Below are positions 46,601-49,017 of a stretch of DNA of 64,000 nucleotides, in pieces (positions within the stretch are counted from its first letter, which is position 1; every line of letters begins with the position of its first letter). Where the stretch lies: contig MSYE01000204.1 in assembly GCA_002176905.1 (NCBI GenBank), positions 7,128 through 71,127 of the forward strand, written 5' to 3'. This DNA comes from a bacterium F11. Lineage in GTDB: Bacteria > Elusimicrobiota > Elusimicrobia > F11. Under the pieces are notes generated by a model. That model ran no database searches, was not told where the DNA came from, and worked only from the letters and a program-made list of their open reading frames with translations. The position numbers and the translations under genes were made by a program.

Positions 46601-47297
46601 TATGGCTGTTCCCCAGCGCCACAGCGGAGAACTCAGGATTGATGGAAGAGGAATCCTCAACGGATATATTCCAGAGGTTCATTTTGTCGGACTCCAAAAT
46701 ATTGAGCCGCCAAAACTCACCAGGAGCCGAAGATTGAAGGGTCACATTATCAAGATGGAAGTCATTATCAACGGAGGTGGTTCTCCCTGCTTCAAAAACG
46801 ATTGTTGAGGTATTGACGCTACAGCGCAAATTATAAAAGGAATTGGACCCGTAGATTGAAAATCTGGTCGGAGAAGCAGAATCAAGTTGAACCGTGGAGT
46901 TGGCAAAGTCGGAATTGTGTGTTACGAAAGAAATTAAGTTGCTCCCAATATAAACCGTGCTGTTTCCAAAATCGGATTCTCCTCCCCGCAAGATCAAACT
47001 TCCGGAAATTTTTAGCTCCACATTTCCAACTCTCAAATATACCCGTGTTTCCTCATTCATGATCAAATCTTGAATTTGAAAGTCTCGGTCAATATCAGAC
47101 AGGGTAAAGGTGGGGGTGTTGATCAACACGCTATCCAAAAAACCAGGAGGAACCGGAGCAGGGACCTCCCCAATTTTCCAATTTAAGGGGTCACTCCAAT
47201 TGTTGCTGGGTCCCTCTCCCGTCCATGTGTAATTTAGAGAAAAAGCGGATTGAGATAAGAGGAAGGAAAGGACAGATAAAAAAATGAGCCGTTTCAT
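19662..47297 (-). CDS. Giant surface protein: SdiA-regulated, FG-GAP propellers, about 50 FN3 domains, sorting domain
   Basis: 9,211 residues, uninterrupted. ATG 47297 has AAGGG 7 nt upstream; a longer in-frame start adds 23 residues before the signal peptide (MKRLIFLSVLSFLLSQSAFS). Order (approximate residues): beta-helix-like start with TWTGEGPSNNWSDPLNW (25-240); SdiA-regulated-type propeller (250-466: GLTFSPVTKTLFSIENN, EDLEGITHV); one FN3; six FG-GAP/VCBS propellers at 610-1000, 1245-1645, 1865-2245, 2480-2850, 3085-3450 and 3670-4070, each built of blades such as WGDFNQDGWMDFALMG with Ca-binding-like DxNxDGxxD loops and separated by two FN3 domains; an unbroken FN3 array 4080-8800 (marks: NTTYYYRV, GNPxGTxYE); a Big_5-like Ig domain 8815-8940; a linker; sorting domain 9126-9211 (IYTVTGELVKEI, VYLYRIES, GKIVIVR). 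No catalytic motif seen. Probable extended adhesin or surface fibre. Confidence 0.88.
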   Translation of the reverse strand: MKRLIFLSVLSFLLSQSAFSLNYTWTGEGPSNNWSDPLNWKIGEVPAPVPPGFLDSVLINTPTFTLSDIDRDFQIQDLIMNEETRVYLRVGNVELKISGSLILRGGESDFGNSTVYIGSNLISFVTHNSDFANSTVQLDSASPTRFSIYGSNSFYNLRCSVNTSTIVFEAGRTTSVDNDFHLDNVTLQSSAPGEFWRLNILESDKMNLWNISVEDSSSINPEFSAVALGNSHNLGNNQGWSFPFAGDDYQLEIAKDIPELGIDASGLTFSPVTKTLFSIENNPAQGNAYWRILEISLLGEVIREIKVYGLEDLEGITHVTGDTFALIEERKATLNKVQITPETTEIRKMPAVGFLGSCVIDPTMPVNNQGLEGLVYDREEEIYYAVKEMTPKKIYRFRFSNGTCEEAEPVLNAENLPLGDLVGLAISDDISPYLLVLSHESRQLTEVDLSATNLSRVIVSNLDMPPKTDRNDKPEGVAVDHYGNIFVVRERSPGDLNFYKFGRKTLLDVAPEPVSGFNAYAESQIALSWTAPPGRPDTYELVIHSEMITEDNYTLAHVAGLVRPENPISGERLFHSLTGLIAGRDYYVGIKALRADNFISPVVAWDSPLTAGIYHKRNDLGLPQDMKNPLIKMADFNQDGAIDVAILGEVKNGGIEMRLRVYRWDRDNQIYQNVYDRGVGLSNLPGMMEWIDANNDGLLDLMVLTDIYRRVLLLRNPDADPADVFDDTNNDIVGAIPTLIYGTLAAGDVNNDGFMDLAGVGIFRGESKISVYANEEGEGFLASPEFNPIFPDGFLLGTLAWADANRDGKMDLLAVGEVNSQGTLIYFRNKGGFEFERSVQAGLGDGAVAWGDFNQDGWMDFALMGQSNEQEVIYVYENEHGNYSPDDLPGFPFKDPAILTPGISAGVNDMGSLAWGDMDNNGRLDLAVMGIDEDDNVRTLIFLNGSDNPEDWVFTEPLGSFKGLVNGALAFGDFNGFPMNGINPRGLDLFIAGEDNNGRTQFMILENIRRLNTPPTAPTNLSSSTLHHNVTLTWDPATDTETLNPEALMYEIQISTDDSYPVGSSMTVSGVHGSPLMGNYLNATLDSTQLGLKIQLEDSTTYYYRVRTIDAGLARSTFDGEAAYVYVPPVPPESITDLEAATGAQVSLSWTAPSGDMTYRERVDGYDVYFRRSDQGYSPDLNDGIWIQIFPEIDISSPTYKQHVSISDLIPETEYMFAVMPIKDDRPALKFATATAVAGHFDFGHYTLNESSGIKKGSVVWGDMDNDQDLDFVVCGSTGSGNLARIFLYDKRNDVFIEGYDFDVNFTQCLISLADFNRDGKLDVAFSGQEIQTADEFNENVGVRDRVRIFENQGIHSFVEKTVADLGMNVMGDKSNIQWMDTNSDGIPELTFLGRENSTNGIYAYQYNSNPSPDQSHFTTVLLSTEGDSLGGTLSWADADNDGDMDVAFVTEDELAVLENLGSFSFVKRWPKDGGEGGLKGGALAWGDYNRDGYWDLAVSGLKDNETEAKVTVYENDGEYNFESKHSSLGTHSKSDMPGILAWGDLNNDGYPELLTSGYTDNSSKRFLVYNNFSRPDLPNPQGDLFRVIEHPFGMVQGVAEGGLALGDFNGDNRLDMIVAGELGESIQSVESILAILKSYQGNSYPSPGLPKDLTALEPNEDGVVELSWTHPTPEEKGLSYSVSIQKANSSERHVSSFYGTPLQGNYLLHGTETVKFRVHLPDNQSYVWKVKSIDAALSTGSFVTAGEALYVPPVPPARVTDLKATQGTQVQLTWTATGRDGHFGIPNLYRLEIARDAQFTRQERTIDLSSPEKAYPEKESLNIQNLDPGVHFYFRLIGLDRASDPIESDDWSNVATATATHFVRTELPIPPAEGPIALGDFNNDEYLDLIQTGLEDNDESILYINQLNANPITNDKVNNLTGFENGAFALVDFDRDEDVDVFVSGTNKFGDDATRLLLNTNGTLSEVEISTPLPSMSEGSFVVGDLDNDGDMDVVMAGEGVTGIVFLENKVNKDTFDIEQLVISDISLTDGVDLALADFDGDGDLDIAAAGYDGRLRRLIILRQDDNLNFETIIEPHGENKGLKEANLAVGDLNLDGKWDMVAMGKGSNSGTNKKLLIYIGTGTLTNPDEQKNDFQEIELSTGISNELSSSLALGDLDNNGYPDIVALGQDKDRNTRFVVFLNQGLDTISDEIVWNTEELLGSHQGLTKASLALGDVNKDGDLDLVASGMNSEGNPDIALYENVTVTPSDPRPAVPPQPRFLYHKAFGTTLVSSWTVSGDHKQSYTYDLKVTYEIGNEMYTLRAASMPIQGNLLTMGMDSELHHAITVRKDAATYHMQIRAIDTAYRAGPWSESIDFPLDNVKPDNIRDFRATPAAQIELSWTAPGGDGAGVGKLESYKIWQSLSALDPELPETFAGAILLDNVPFPPKPHDEHESLVITGLLPLTEYFFAIEGDDGSNGFTNIATASAVASPFELVISTEGRGEAVMALSDLNSDGHLDLFIHGEDGIEIWPGNGENFDEDPIGISNEGLTSPSLAVLDYNMDSRLDVMVSGMAGNQKTTRLYKGGGSTDEPTFELVLGLDLPGLTEGHLAVGDADQDGDLDVAAIGLGLEGVTLFKNLFHEKGENPFVAETISTIDLRNGAHIGWMDVDNDGWNDIAVSGWDNNRSYLSVLRGRGDGTFEDPQSMFGSNSSNGFKESAFAWAEFDPETTNTIPDLVVVGRDNQGKAAKLFYNDSTPEQLQFSNPPISIPGGALSSDRSASMGLSVADFDNDGLFDLALVGNDSDGYPHLRILLNQDPSQEDWHEIDLLGFQLGLEKAQVVVGDWNRNEAENHHAVDVIVSGFEGETSKILVFNNMIPDVGISRNNGEPTKPLLPEAVHTGNEVTLTWDPVQDVTTIGTPTPSSAFHYDIEITSISSGSYYPYNATVRVSPYNGNMAPKRNEKLSYTLRAQDNTIYRFRVRGVDAGLRAGPWSDPVEEGVEIVPPAQITDLMAKTGAQVNLTWTAVGEDGLNGTAVQYDLQYWPEGGTPASYVLGNPKTSREKEHYVITGLNPRQNYFFTLSVIDKSGTPSVPSDPASAVAGSFELQDTLPGHLRGQMAVGLLGDTTHYFVMGSTENTNGDTVTLSRLFAFRNNQFEMVQDLACFTIPKAAGFSDYDGDGDLDLAVWECSRQRKLSLFKLDERRPEGSQYQEDQDLETDFSYSPADFRMSWADFDNDGDEDLLLSGISSGNSTRTELFENQSGTLVSIWNPIDEYAYQMAGEAVWADVDLDGWRDLIVSGRGREFRTLLYRNLLGEDAEELFQRMELNGDFTQIATIDSDLNGYPDFITGGSNRFAAPLQIHENNGDLTFTPRLALEDYHVDIGSASFAWGDVDHNGWLDLALAHYDSEAKEHKLQILFHSDTQPGVFGSSITLITDTAPFGSLLLHDADGDGDLDLLADQRLFLNNESRTNPNQVPGPAPLTLIGEELVGQTLRLTWQPGTDDKTQTNGLRYALHVTVGDDNPVTIQDEFVTSPYNGYLTTTSAHLTIQENSTYTWRVRAIDAARGQGQWSVGRSTYIGGLPPGVVTDFTAELGMQIKLTWIATGSNGEEGQASSYEIEVKEAGMEYGPLPSGMVIPIPLESGEEETLQISGLVPVRDYQFRIRAIDAFGLPGLWKESNVTQASYFGIAEEPFASYYGLERSDVAWGDVDGDSHLDFVVSGSSASSTYVTRFYKGDAEGNFTLLSDPIGIGGGSSSQFVGLRDGTIAIGDKFNDDGRIDIAMAGYDRTTERLLIYSPQATDPLTFSQAELPFGIQDGDLEFADVDNDRDQDLVLMGKSDAGYRLLILKNDASTPEVFVHDPNWDLSLASGMAQGQLQMADMNNDGFLDLVVAGNQTSSSRSRVWIFVNTQDPSRPYQNHITLNGLSFSYASLSVADYDNDGDLDIIAQINNTLRLYENQLLPGPDGEFTFTTNDLGIPGLRKGDVAWGDINGDGFMDLVTVGQQSNSSSNMRFYVLPQRVAGESVGFNLSDAQEIFGSEEGLRNASVAFADYDKDGDVDLLVTGIGSRVDGVSRKRFLILENHLIQDTPVDHRPAEVVWGSDAVEYDGTFLTLRWEDPADTLMDHRSAPEKSLYYSVQLDNDQRTRLLDGSYGSPLLGRFIRPKRTEDGKNEFLIRGLNEGRYIAKVQAIDPSLQRGPWSSEKEFVINIMRRPENPAGILVEPKHKTIAWSWEEPRAGVNLQGFRVVDSFGASKSGDLCVDDAGLPLLNSLERPECVIPFTFDGTRYEWIETVGQSDTTYYRRIEAFNTIMSSASILVSTTTIKKDFLGAPQPPLLLPIEFDREDLERDQLYLEWNDPTTDELDAAEGYRVQRSTNNVNYELIKEIVPATTAYVDTELDPNTTYYYRVIGFNAYRGESAPTGESASSNVEYQITWPEKPFRPIFEDVYSSSITISWETLHPQGSRFEIQVSTTQGYDEVVSTTVVKSTTSRVVVAAIDNLLSRTSYYAKIRSWPSNPAISTRPADFVELNGFVITKDPVFLISTPEIVAIHVSTKPLEFSQLNVEWSSVTVRSRAGDAIENGAMTYRLLRRNFSDRVTRNNPLVEVGTLVVRIEDSLLQETTSFVDRGPAPDGLRANYEYYYRVQASVSGSLSEQSITRSTFTKAAPVDHWDDFNVQTSSIQVAWVPHPLQGRSVTYELRRIFDGTIVTTPTTSGTKIWDQPLDPNTTYHYDVRSLNLRDIPSSNFEDVPTTTTVTLAEKPRVQNFKNSDIGADFLRYHWTSNNPAGTFFEIELSSIIANDTTDYTRLSGSTITTQNPFTFINLSTSTWYYARIRAINHAKKPTEWVDFPEIITKPEENVVPTPTNLSFVNVTSHSVQMQWDMDLNAQHDGFQIERSTDMNNWENFDSRNTNPAYTDTYFLKPDTTYYYQILATRDVAVSQPSQAELTVTAADLPVRLDDPFIPYPSSLDVKWGKGDNHDETKYEVHWASAPFAQFEGSFAESGREQNIPGLLSNTTYQVKVRAVNGAEIPQKTEFVPMGEVATRADDVTAIEVAPIYMSSITLHYDVGQNPVGTRYEILGSTYANFRSTHVFLPIQDEGPTEIESPTLRSMRVDQLSGKTTYYFKIRALNHAEITTDWSHFEKIITRDPLFEPTAPSQPRVVSVSSETIHLEWDSNADIPTDALFHLTRSEVGKDPVMMDVGNNLSFIDGEETALIPNTTYSYVVRASSHGYYTRPSVERTTVTLAALPGVVLSTTVAERHISLDWYPNGNPPGTIYVVNDVETGNGNPIERTITVHDSTGVLRGLTPNTTHTITAQAVNHRGRTTEFVDMVEEVTKAAKPKDIIPTIYVSSFTLRWNNNHNPGDTLYRTQVRLNDENGDLIPLPDTTDIRMDVITNITSNQTYYYAVRAINRKGEITEPTTGHLITKPAPIIDADVTVFQTSATLTINDGNNNSDLTSYKFRVTDLDTGLSTHTVGSELGIPPVRELTPNTTHHFEIVTVGFDGSEAISNIFSDEATLSMPPVNPVISDVGVIDATVDWENDPNSPNPDGTRYVLMAVKQGADPILISTTTTALSKTISPLEPSTFYDLSIHSLNHAGKVSRTVVIGSTKTDSPGSVVDTPNLHTVVPPDLEGVSLENWPVNLSMDLAWNLPSDSSAPEAPSEYIIYWDTTTLIPIDRIQSDEVTFTDNGSYLALEPNTEYAYRIGAVTNIEVDGHTEEIISLSNSLSSATHAMPVTLSVTPATATVDTIRVYWADTLNPKNPTYVVDLSSFSDFRETFDPALVTSTFASFGSLGVNTTYYTEVSVLNLHHQRTPARLLDPIVTLALPPEEDSDREPLVNITSHSVQAQWTSENPPNTIFLIETFTEEDGRRGPSALTRDPGTGVVEGLSPEEDYVVYVSAINHQGQKTRPLRLGLILTLEGPELVAPEQVRAQRPVQTGAPDTVILSWLDKSTNGVDRVEEDSFVVYVRTDDSAPQVLASTDGVVGIDNLITLTLNGLQPNTRYHFNVVAKKNLASSPFSIAGTTITYAEVPAWRDDPLSRTDKSISAIWLKGNNPDLTVYKLEMSSVGFTNNPLLIESSFTTRTNATVEGLESNTVYQIRVKSFDTLISSYSVVIETNTLAATPTPLISGDTFIPESDAIGARWSDNGNASDTEYTLIAYTDPEHQNPIGTPYVGTNTEGRIEGLTGNTTYYFTVEARNRDGGSSDPHDMGGTMTLPGTFTVDANPRSSDKIWWGVNNDVGSTSFTFTVNGSVSYFRYRWRPQEETFDGFPDDENQFLIPDVWTPGDGPLQKAGFGNTTYYLHLKPYNGIGLSSSTIEFTTGPFLVDTVAPRPEMDVFVLEKTTNSVTWKGTPLIDVPGSGLDTESGQIYEWHFNKTGADAADDLMVTTDTNTITVEQLKGVDLQPNTNYRITVQSKDTATPPNPTIVAMATTTTHQKRPTTIEITTVTQTMIHVKLLDTFINSEVPDSALQVRLRYSSVDIDHSSQTIDTFRFEDLPRNTQFDIFARSFNQDGETLGWGEPVGSTTTLSTKPRISAHPPGSYEEVHKASVTVNFRDSGAYDNEEISFYRMVITRFDYEPGSGAFNCDQSEESCDAREIRAGDWSHHFEGTNDGLFAHFRAYDVNGHSAPGDYVMLGPWIVDADKPALPRSTHTVHGISSFTFQAFHQGDTGFADFDTEEVYSIDGGLTFGPTGYFLRKGLGANTSHQFNVVVKDKVGNQSDPIPPVEVWTWQKTPLGVEIIEKSNNQVIIKASGTFPNLGLNEFSALRFFTVDGEDLTWNNQWYDKNRATMTVSDPNTEYVFVAQAQNGAGVLTDISPSTSTFTRADPPVVDPLQNPNEWTNEALFRFQARSEVVCEEDRDHYEYYLFTWNKDPNYQFVGAPEEREWRPCPGEEEPGEDDLDLEISTTANSSGRWYFHVVSVNKRGDTTYPDKILGPFGYDIDPPEEPQFDEPVPGDQFITWWAAEDSTDTLSGLGVEAYVWEFEGQIEAKAERSTTTFDLSPNREYSIRLQLVDAVGNPTDWVPLSTTTLASKPKKVGRPVNNFIIEQTSVTVTWFGNGNPEGTRQIVEISEDSNFESIRTSSMVSRYFDPENEEDKMKAILGTKEGEDLVANTTYYVQVHALNDENVPTADVHLGTITTRPLNPEVKVSTFSDFSVLASTEALYPAGTVFYATTTQNFGPGSFEYYLWDWTLNKDHVWSLGVDQRADKNTPLISTTVTNTAEYYLNVASIRGGSQAYIDQVKEAVAVGPFKVFGVTESTPVVHVVSVSSTSITWIQDIVTGENFKDAIDPYGFQLVTPLEEGTTIWMPQPESGLVKYSSHSLMPNTTYTMKAYLKPSVGDPAGPDVVSSITLQAEPDTMSFVDVWQTSMTVTSSGHFENLNVEGTGFVYYLTFDGAATPNSNLLRDPTFTTPWPLVENKRYTAHIKVTNQEGIETPGVSLTTSAVTLAASPKDNIALDENTTPMEIYYPLGTEFRFIDTKTGNRVAYYKVLVDTHATTTADKIESLGTRFDKAYSTIPTRGDTYYFHFRSFNSEEVGGQPYTFGVGTEPYGFIVDAAPPQPSPPTIDNLDIDLHITSVTWKVKGMTDEGSGLWRYHFNCDDPNEWLASSKTVTMTQENIFSGRNIANSTTSICLVVSDRALNKTEELKVSTWTRAAPPRARDFKVEVTSATLNWDTEDNSEYTRYQMKAISIDPPGDDVLQEAGFNVSSGTLQRLQVGTTYSFSIRALNKNNIDTAWIDFVGTGYTKDLLVDPEIDLVVLNDNWIKMGWKDDFYPEGTQFDVFDYQGDQSDLDDLDLDSLSYGVGTSTTVIFEPPLISQPLLANTTYTFGVRARSQTGKQSLFTSTTAATLAEIPVINNDLVVYQTSATASWTRGNNPSGTVYEFWASTSSDLQMRPENVTVTIKSDEDPEIVGRLYGLMADTSYYFQVRALNHVGIPTDPADYGRGDTTIQEPQPPYRFPEIGPNLIKMTWGKGGNPDRVIYDIHISSDNFQTVDESTQITKSTFTFENLEYNTTYDFKGRSLGALGNSELVPMGSTVTLATTPIHVPPLVVETDAITVTWERNGNPDWTEFYVKAYPRGSTESEVQSSGLVVHTSTRVKGLNPNTTYFVEIVAKNKAGVDSLPAQTEEVVTLAKKPTQPSWVGKWSQELGYYAVVTLGGGDGNPLDTTLYAIYNKDEGQYLAGDGDGNLSEDPVWFTEAEWSEDINQTSTGTLRAIHKGLAPWTNSIYQVKAKNHAGEETELSEESAPNKTPPMEPDLQAVVVDQDYVQFHWNDDNRYGEDIRYRMYVKKETDADFLSYYSSVPANNNGIHFLTPIVDENEDFIEGTTEIRHDNDVAISSPSRVERFEATLFSTDSITFTWDKVGDLKPGDTYQYYLRAAGFAIPAEEGAPSDILSLQIKPIIESYDLIGIQEFNGEESEFQYLADGSLSTDTVRGLGPNTKLKVRVNARSSDNDTPGDASEEIEAWTWAKIPGEPTIESGFSPARNHNVYVKVDIDPNGNPDNTEYAIFWVEGNLYVDLKGGTTNQAQWHISEDWMKDGVTHTNLEEGAVYSYAIKARNGAGVETDPSVEGSTLTIATPPPTELRGEGVSESTILWTWKDNATKETGFDLMGGDQYDIPIATRSHSVPQSSRTFVQLYERDIPTANTSVSRKVRAKGEHGYSLLSSSSSAWTGALAPVVISTSHQVNVTSSAIKFVFQHDAERIPHFGEGTLAYYRVKFTTESVYDFQGTEAVWDDPHKVYHTSPTYVAEYTTWYFHVKSYNNQDTPRQEPFYLGPYPLFRDITPPEIIALAQDGAGVNHGARPLSQLGQMILEEGEVLAQRVPSQGPQPNLDVSYESGIPWAPEVNVLHLIFSKNLEPTTLHNESVLIRPIQNNLSQELVDSSPVEAVLSYDNEHRRVDVSFPQPGLEAGFVYQVLINQQLKDIAGNSMREDYYYYFRTFFDPSVKNIFVIQEGGSPMPMEIEISANAVTKKGSFGVETDPVEFPSGFDPNDRNTATERQMTLGGDLATPLSQRFLGHFDTHHAQTDGSLSAAGAWISLPYLDEDDDGYIDNIPSPTAEENSDIHIDGYAPVNVQIRVATLGLYRFDEDAQLWIRVPNFEIDKQTHRIRAQVYQLGLYALMGAPSNDVSGSYAYPVPWVASQHHEGIKFKNLPDVGHIQIYTVTGELVKEIIFSPGHPDPLPWNVTNNSGEKLGADVYLYRIESSGNKKTGKIVIVR

Positions 47298-47366
47298 GAT
47301 CTGTCCCTTATATAGGCGACAAAATGGCCAAAGGCTGTTTTTTGGAGAGGGGTTTAGACAATTCAT

Positions 47367-47390
47367 GGTTGTAACAAAATTGTAACAACC
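47367..47390. promoter_or_regulatory. Operator-like palindrome about 70 bp upstream of the giant gene
   Basis: GGTTGTAACAA and TTGTAACAACC face each other: the outer six bases (GGTTGT/ACAACC) and the inner four (ACAA/TTGT) pair, with an A:A mismatch between the two blocks and AA at the centre. It can also be read as a direct repeat of TTGTAAC spaced by four A. Both forms suit a dimeric regulator, for instance one of the response regulators encoded upstream. Binding is inference. Confidence 0.4.
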
Positions 47391-47435
47391 ATCGGATTAA
47401 GGATTCCTTAAGGAGGGATTAAAAAGCGGTAAAAA

Positions 47436-47472
47436 GGGGTATTTTAGGGGAAATTAAGGGGTTTTTTTGGGG
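47436..47472 (+). other. G-quadruplex motif with equal 7-nt loops
   Basis: Four GGGG tracts (47436-47439, 47447-47450, 47458-47461, 47469-47472) are separated by three loops of exactly seven AT-only bases, an 11-nt period. This satisfies the G3+N1-7 rule on the plus strand; the transcript of the minus-strand giant gene would carry the C-rich complement. It lies 139 bp upstream of the giant gene's start codon. Confidence 0.7.
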
Positions 47473-47509
47473 TTTTTTCTTACCTTATAAAGAAGGGAAA
47501 GCCCGTGGT

Positions 47510-47645
47510 GCGGAGTCCGTGGTCCGTAGTAAATTTCAATTACCAAATGATCCCCATATACAACAGACTTTGGACTAAGGATTATGGACTTTTTTCTACG
47601 GACTGCGCACTGCGGACCTGCCTGTCCGGCAGGCGGGCTACGGAC
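47510..47645. repeat. GTCCGTAG/CTACGGAC inverted repeats with GC-rich hairpin
   Basis: GTCCGTAG (47522-47529) faces two inverted copies CTACGGAC (47596-47603 and 47638-47645). Related GGACT/AGTCC words fill the stretch. CCTGCC-TGTCC-GGCAGG (47617-47633) forms a 6-bp stem 18 nt downstream of the regulator's stop codon, without a T-run, so it is not a classical terminator. It resembles dispersed intergenic repeats (REP-like). Confidence 0.55.
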
Positions 47646-47650
47646 TGTCT

Positions 47651-49009
47651 TTAGGGTTCCTGGATTTCGTGCTCTTTCATCTTGTTGTAGAGCGTCTTGT
47701 AATCGATATTGAGCACTTTTGCGGCCTCTGTTCGGTTCCAATGGGTCTTCTCTAGGGTGGCCATAATGTGGTCTCTCTCTACTTTTTTTAGGACATCCTT
47801 TAGGGCAGCATCTCCCATGGCAGGGGTGGTATCCGTCTGAGAGGATTTGTCTTGTGAAAATCGAATACTGGTGGGCAGGTGTTCGGCTTTGATCTCGGCG
47901 TCCGCCAACACAAAAGCACTTCGAATGGCATTGGAAAGTTCGCGAATGTTTCCAGGCCACCGGTACTGATTGAAAAGATCAATCACTTTTTTACTGACCT
48001 TCTTTATGGAACCGCTCATTTCCTTCGCACAGCGTTCCATATAATAATCTATCAGAATCGGAATATCTTCCGGACGATTGCGAAGCGGAGCCAGTTCGAT
48101 GGTGAACACTTTGATGCGATGATAAAGATCTTGTCGAAATTGGCCTCGTTGGGAAACCAGTTCCAAATCCGAATTGGTGGCCGCAATGACCCGGGTGTTC
48201 ACCCGCACATGGTTGCGACCTCCCAAGCGAACAAAAGTGGGATCTTGTAAAACACGAAGAAGTTTGGCTTGAACCGGTAGTGACAAATTCCCTATTTCAT
48301 CCAGGAAAAGGGTTCCGCCATCCGCCATTTCAAAACGACCCGCCCGGGCTTCATCGGCCCCGGTAAAGGCCCCTTTTTCATAACCGAAAAGTTCGGATTC
48401 CATCAAGGATTCTGGCAAAGCCGCACAATCAACAGGAACAAATGTTTTTCCGTTTCGTTTGGAATTGATATGAATTTCCCGTGCCGTGAGCTCTTTTCCT
48501 GTTCCGGATTCTCCCGTTATAAGAACAGTCAAATCCGTTGGAGCCACTTTTGATATGAGTCTTTTGATTTCTTGAAAAGCCGTGCTCTTCCCTACCAAAT
48601 CCGCCGGCCCCATGGTGGTGTCGGGAGCCAGAAGGGTTGTCCCCCCTACCAGGAGAGCATGGCGAACCACTTCAATAATCCGGGTACTGTCCAAGGGTTT
48701 GATGAGGTAGTCACAGGCTCCCAACCGCATACTCTCAACAGCCGAGTCCACAGTTTGATAGGCCGTCATCATGACGACCGGTAAATTTTGCGCTGTTTTC
48801 CGAATGCGCCTGAGCGTTTCAACGCCATCAATACCAGGCAATTTGAGATCCAGAAAAATGACATCAGGCAGGGGTTTTAATTTCTTTAAGCCTTCTTCGC
48901 CAGAGGGTGAGGCCACAACATTATACCCATCGGTTTCCAAGATTTTTGAGAATATCATCCCAACTTGAGGTTCATCATCTATAACAAGAATTTTCTTTTT
49001 TGTTGCCAC
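47651..49009 (-). CDS. NtrC-family sigma-54-dependent response regulator
   Basis: 452 residues from GTG 49009 with AGGAG 5 nt upstream. Receiver domain at residues 5-120, with acidic pocket (DDE 11-13), phosphoacceptor Asp54 (FLDLKLPG), and conserved Thr and Lys (MMTAYQT, IKPLD). The AAA+ sigma-54 activation domain (about 138-370) has Walker A GESGTGKE, the sigma-54 contact loop GAFTGA (intact), Walker B TLFLDEIG and an arginine-finger region (LYHRIKVF). The Fis-type helix-turn-helix is at about 405-448 (HWNRTEAAKVLNIDYKTLYN). It therefore activates sigma-54 promoters. Its start is 8 bp after the stop of the REC-histidine kinase gene, its likely cognate partner. The giant surface-protein gene follows 353 bp downstream. 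Confidence 0.92.
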   Translation of the reverse strand: MATKKKILVIDDEPQVGMIFSKILETDGYNVVASPSGEEGLKKLKPLPDVIFLDLKLPGIDGVETLRRIRKTAQNLPVVMMTAYQTVDSAVESMRLGACDYLIKPLDSTRIIEVVRHALLVGGTTLLAPDTTMGPADLVGKSTAFQEIKRLISKVAPTDLTVLITGESGTGKELTAREIHINSKRNGKTFVPVDCAALPESLMESELFGYEKGAFTGADEARAGRFEMADGGTLFLDEIGNLSLPVQAKLLRVLQDPTFVRLGGRNHVRVNTRVIAATNSDLELVSQRGQFRQDLYHRIKVFTIELAPLRNRPEDIPILIDYYMERCAKEMSGSIKKVSKKVIDLFNQYRWPGNIRELSNAIRSAFVLADAEIKAEHLPTSIRFSQDKSSQTDTTPAMGDAALKDVLKKVERDHIMATLEKTHWNRTEAAKVLNIDYKTLYNKMKEHEIQEP

Positions 49010-49017
49010 TTCGTCTC

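Larger units (their letters stand above)
47298..47650. promoter_or_regulatory. Intergenic region upstream of the giant gene
   Basis: A 353-bp gap without a gene between the sigma-54 regulator and the giant gene, both on the minus strand. It holds an imperfect palindrome at 47367-47390, a four-tract G-quadruplex motif at 47436-47472, and repeat DNA at 47510-47645. No canonical -24/-12 sigma-54 element (GG-N10-GC, TGGCAC-like) could be pointed out with confidence. The promoter of the giant gene must lie here unless it is read through from the regulators. Confidence 0.5.

Noticed and set aside
19662..47297. Dozens of plus-strand and other-frame open stretches of 60-300 codons inside the giant gene
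   Set aside because: They are shadows of a long repetitive coding frame: no ribosome sites, no motifs, and composition set by the FN3/FG-GAP codons on the other strand.
19662..47297. Repeat regularity that could suggest a CRISPR array or satellite
   Set aside because: The repeats are protein domains of about 90 residues with divergent DNA; there are no short identical repeats with unique spacers. No CRISPR array was seen anywhere in the window.
47617..47633. CCTGCC/GGCAGG hairpin as terminator of the sigma-54 regulator gene
   Set aside because: No T-run follows on the minus strand; it sits within a wider repeat patch and is better described as repeat DNA.
47298..47650. A sigma-54 promoter for the giant gene
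   Set aside because: I looked for a GG/GC pair with the right spacing and found no convincing -24/-12 element by eye, so none is reported.
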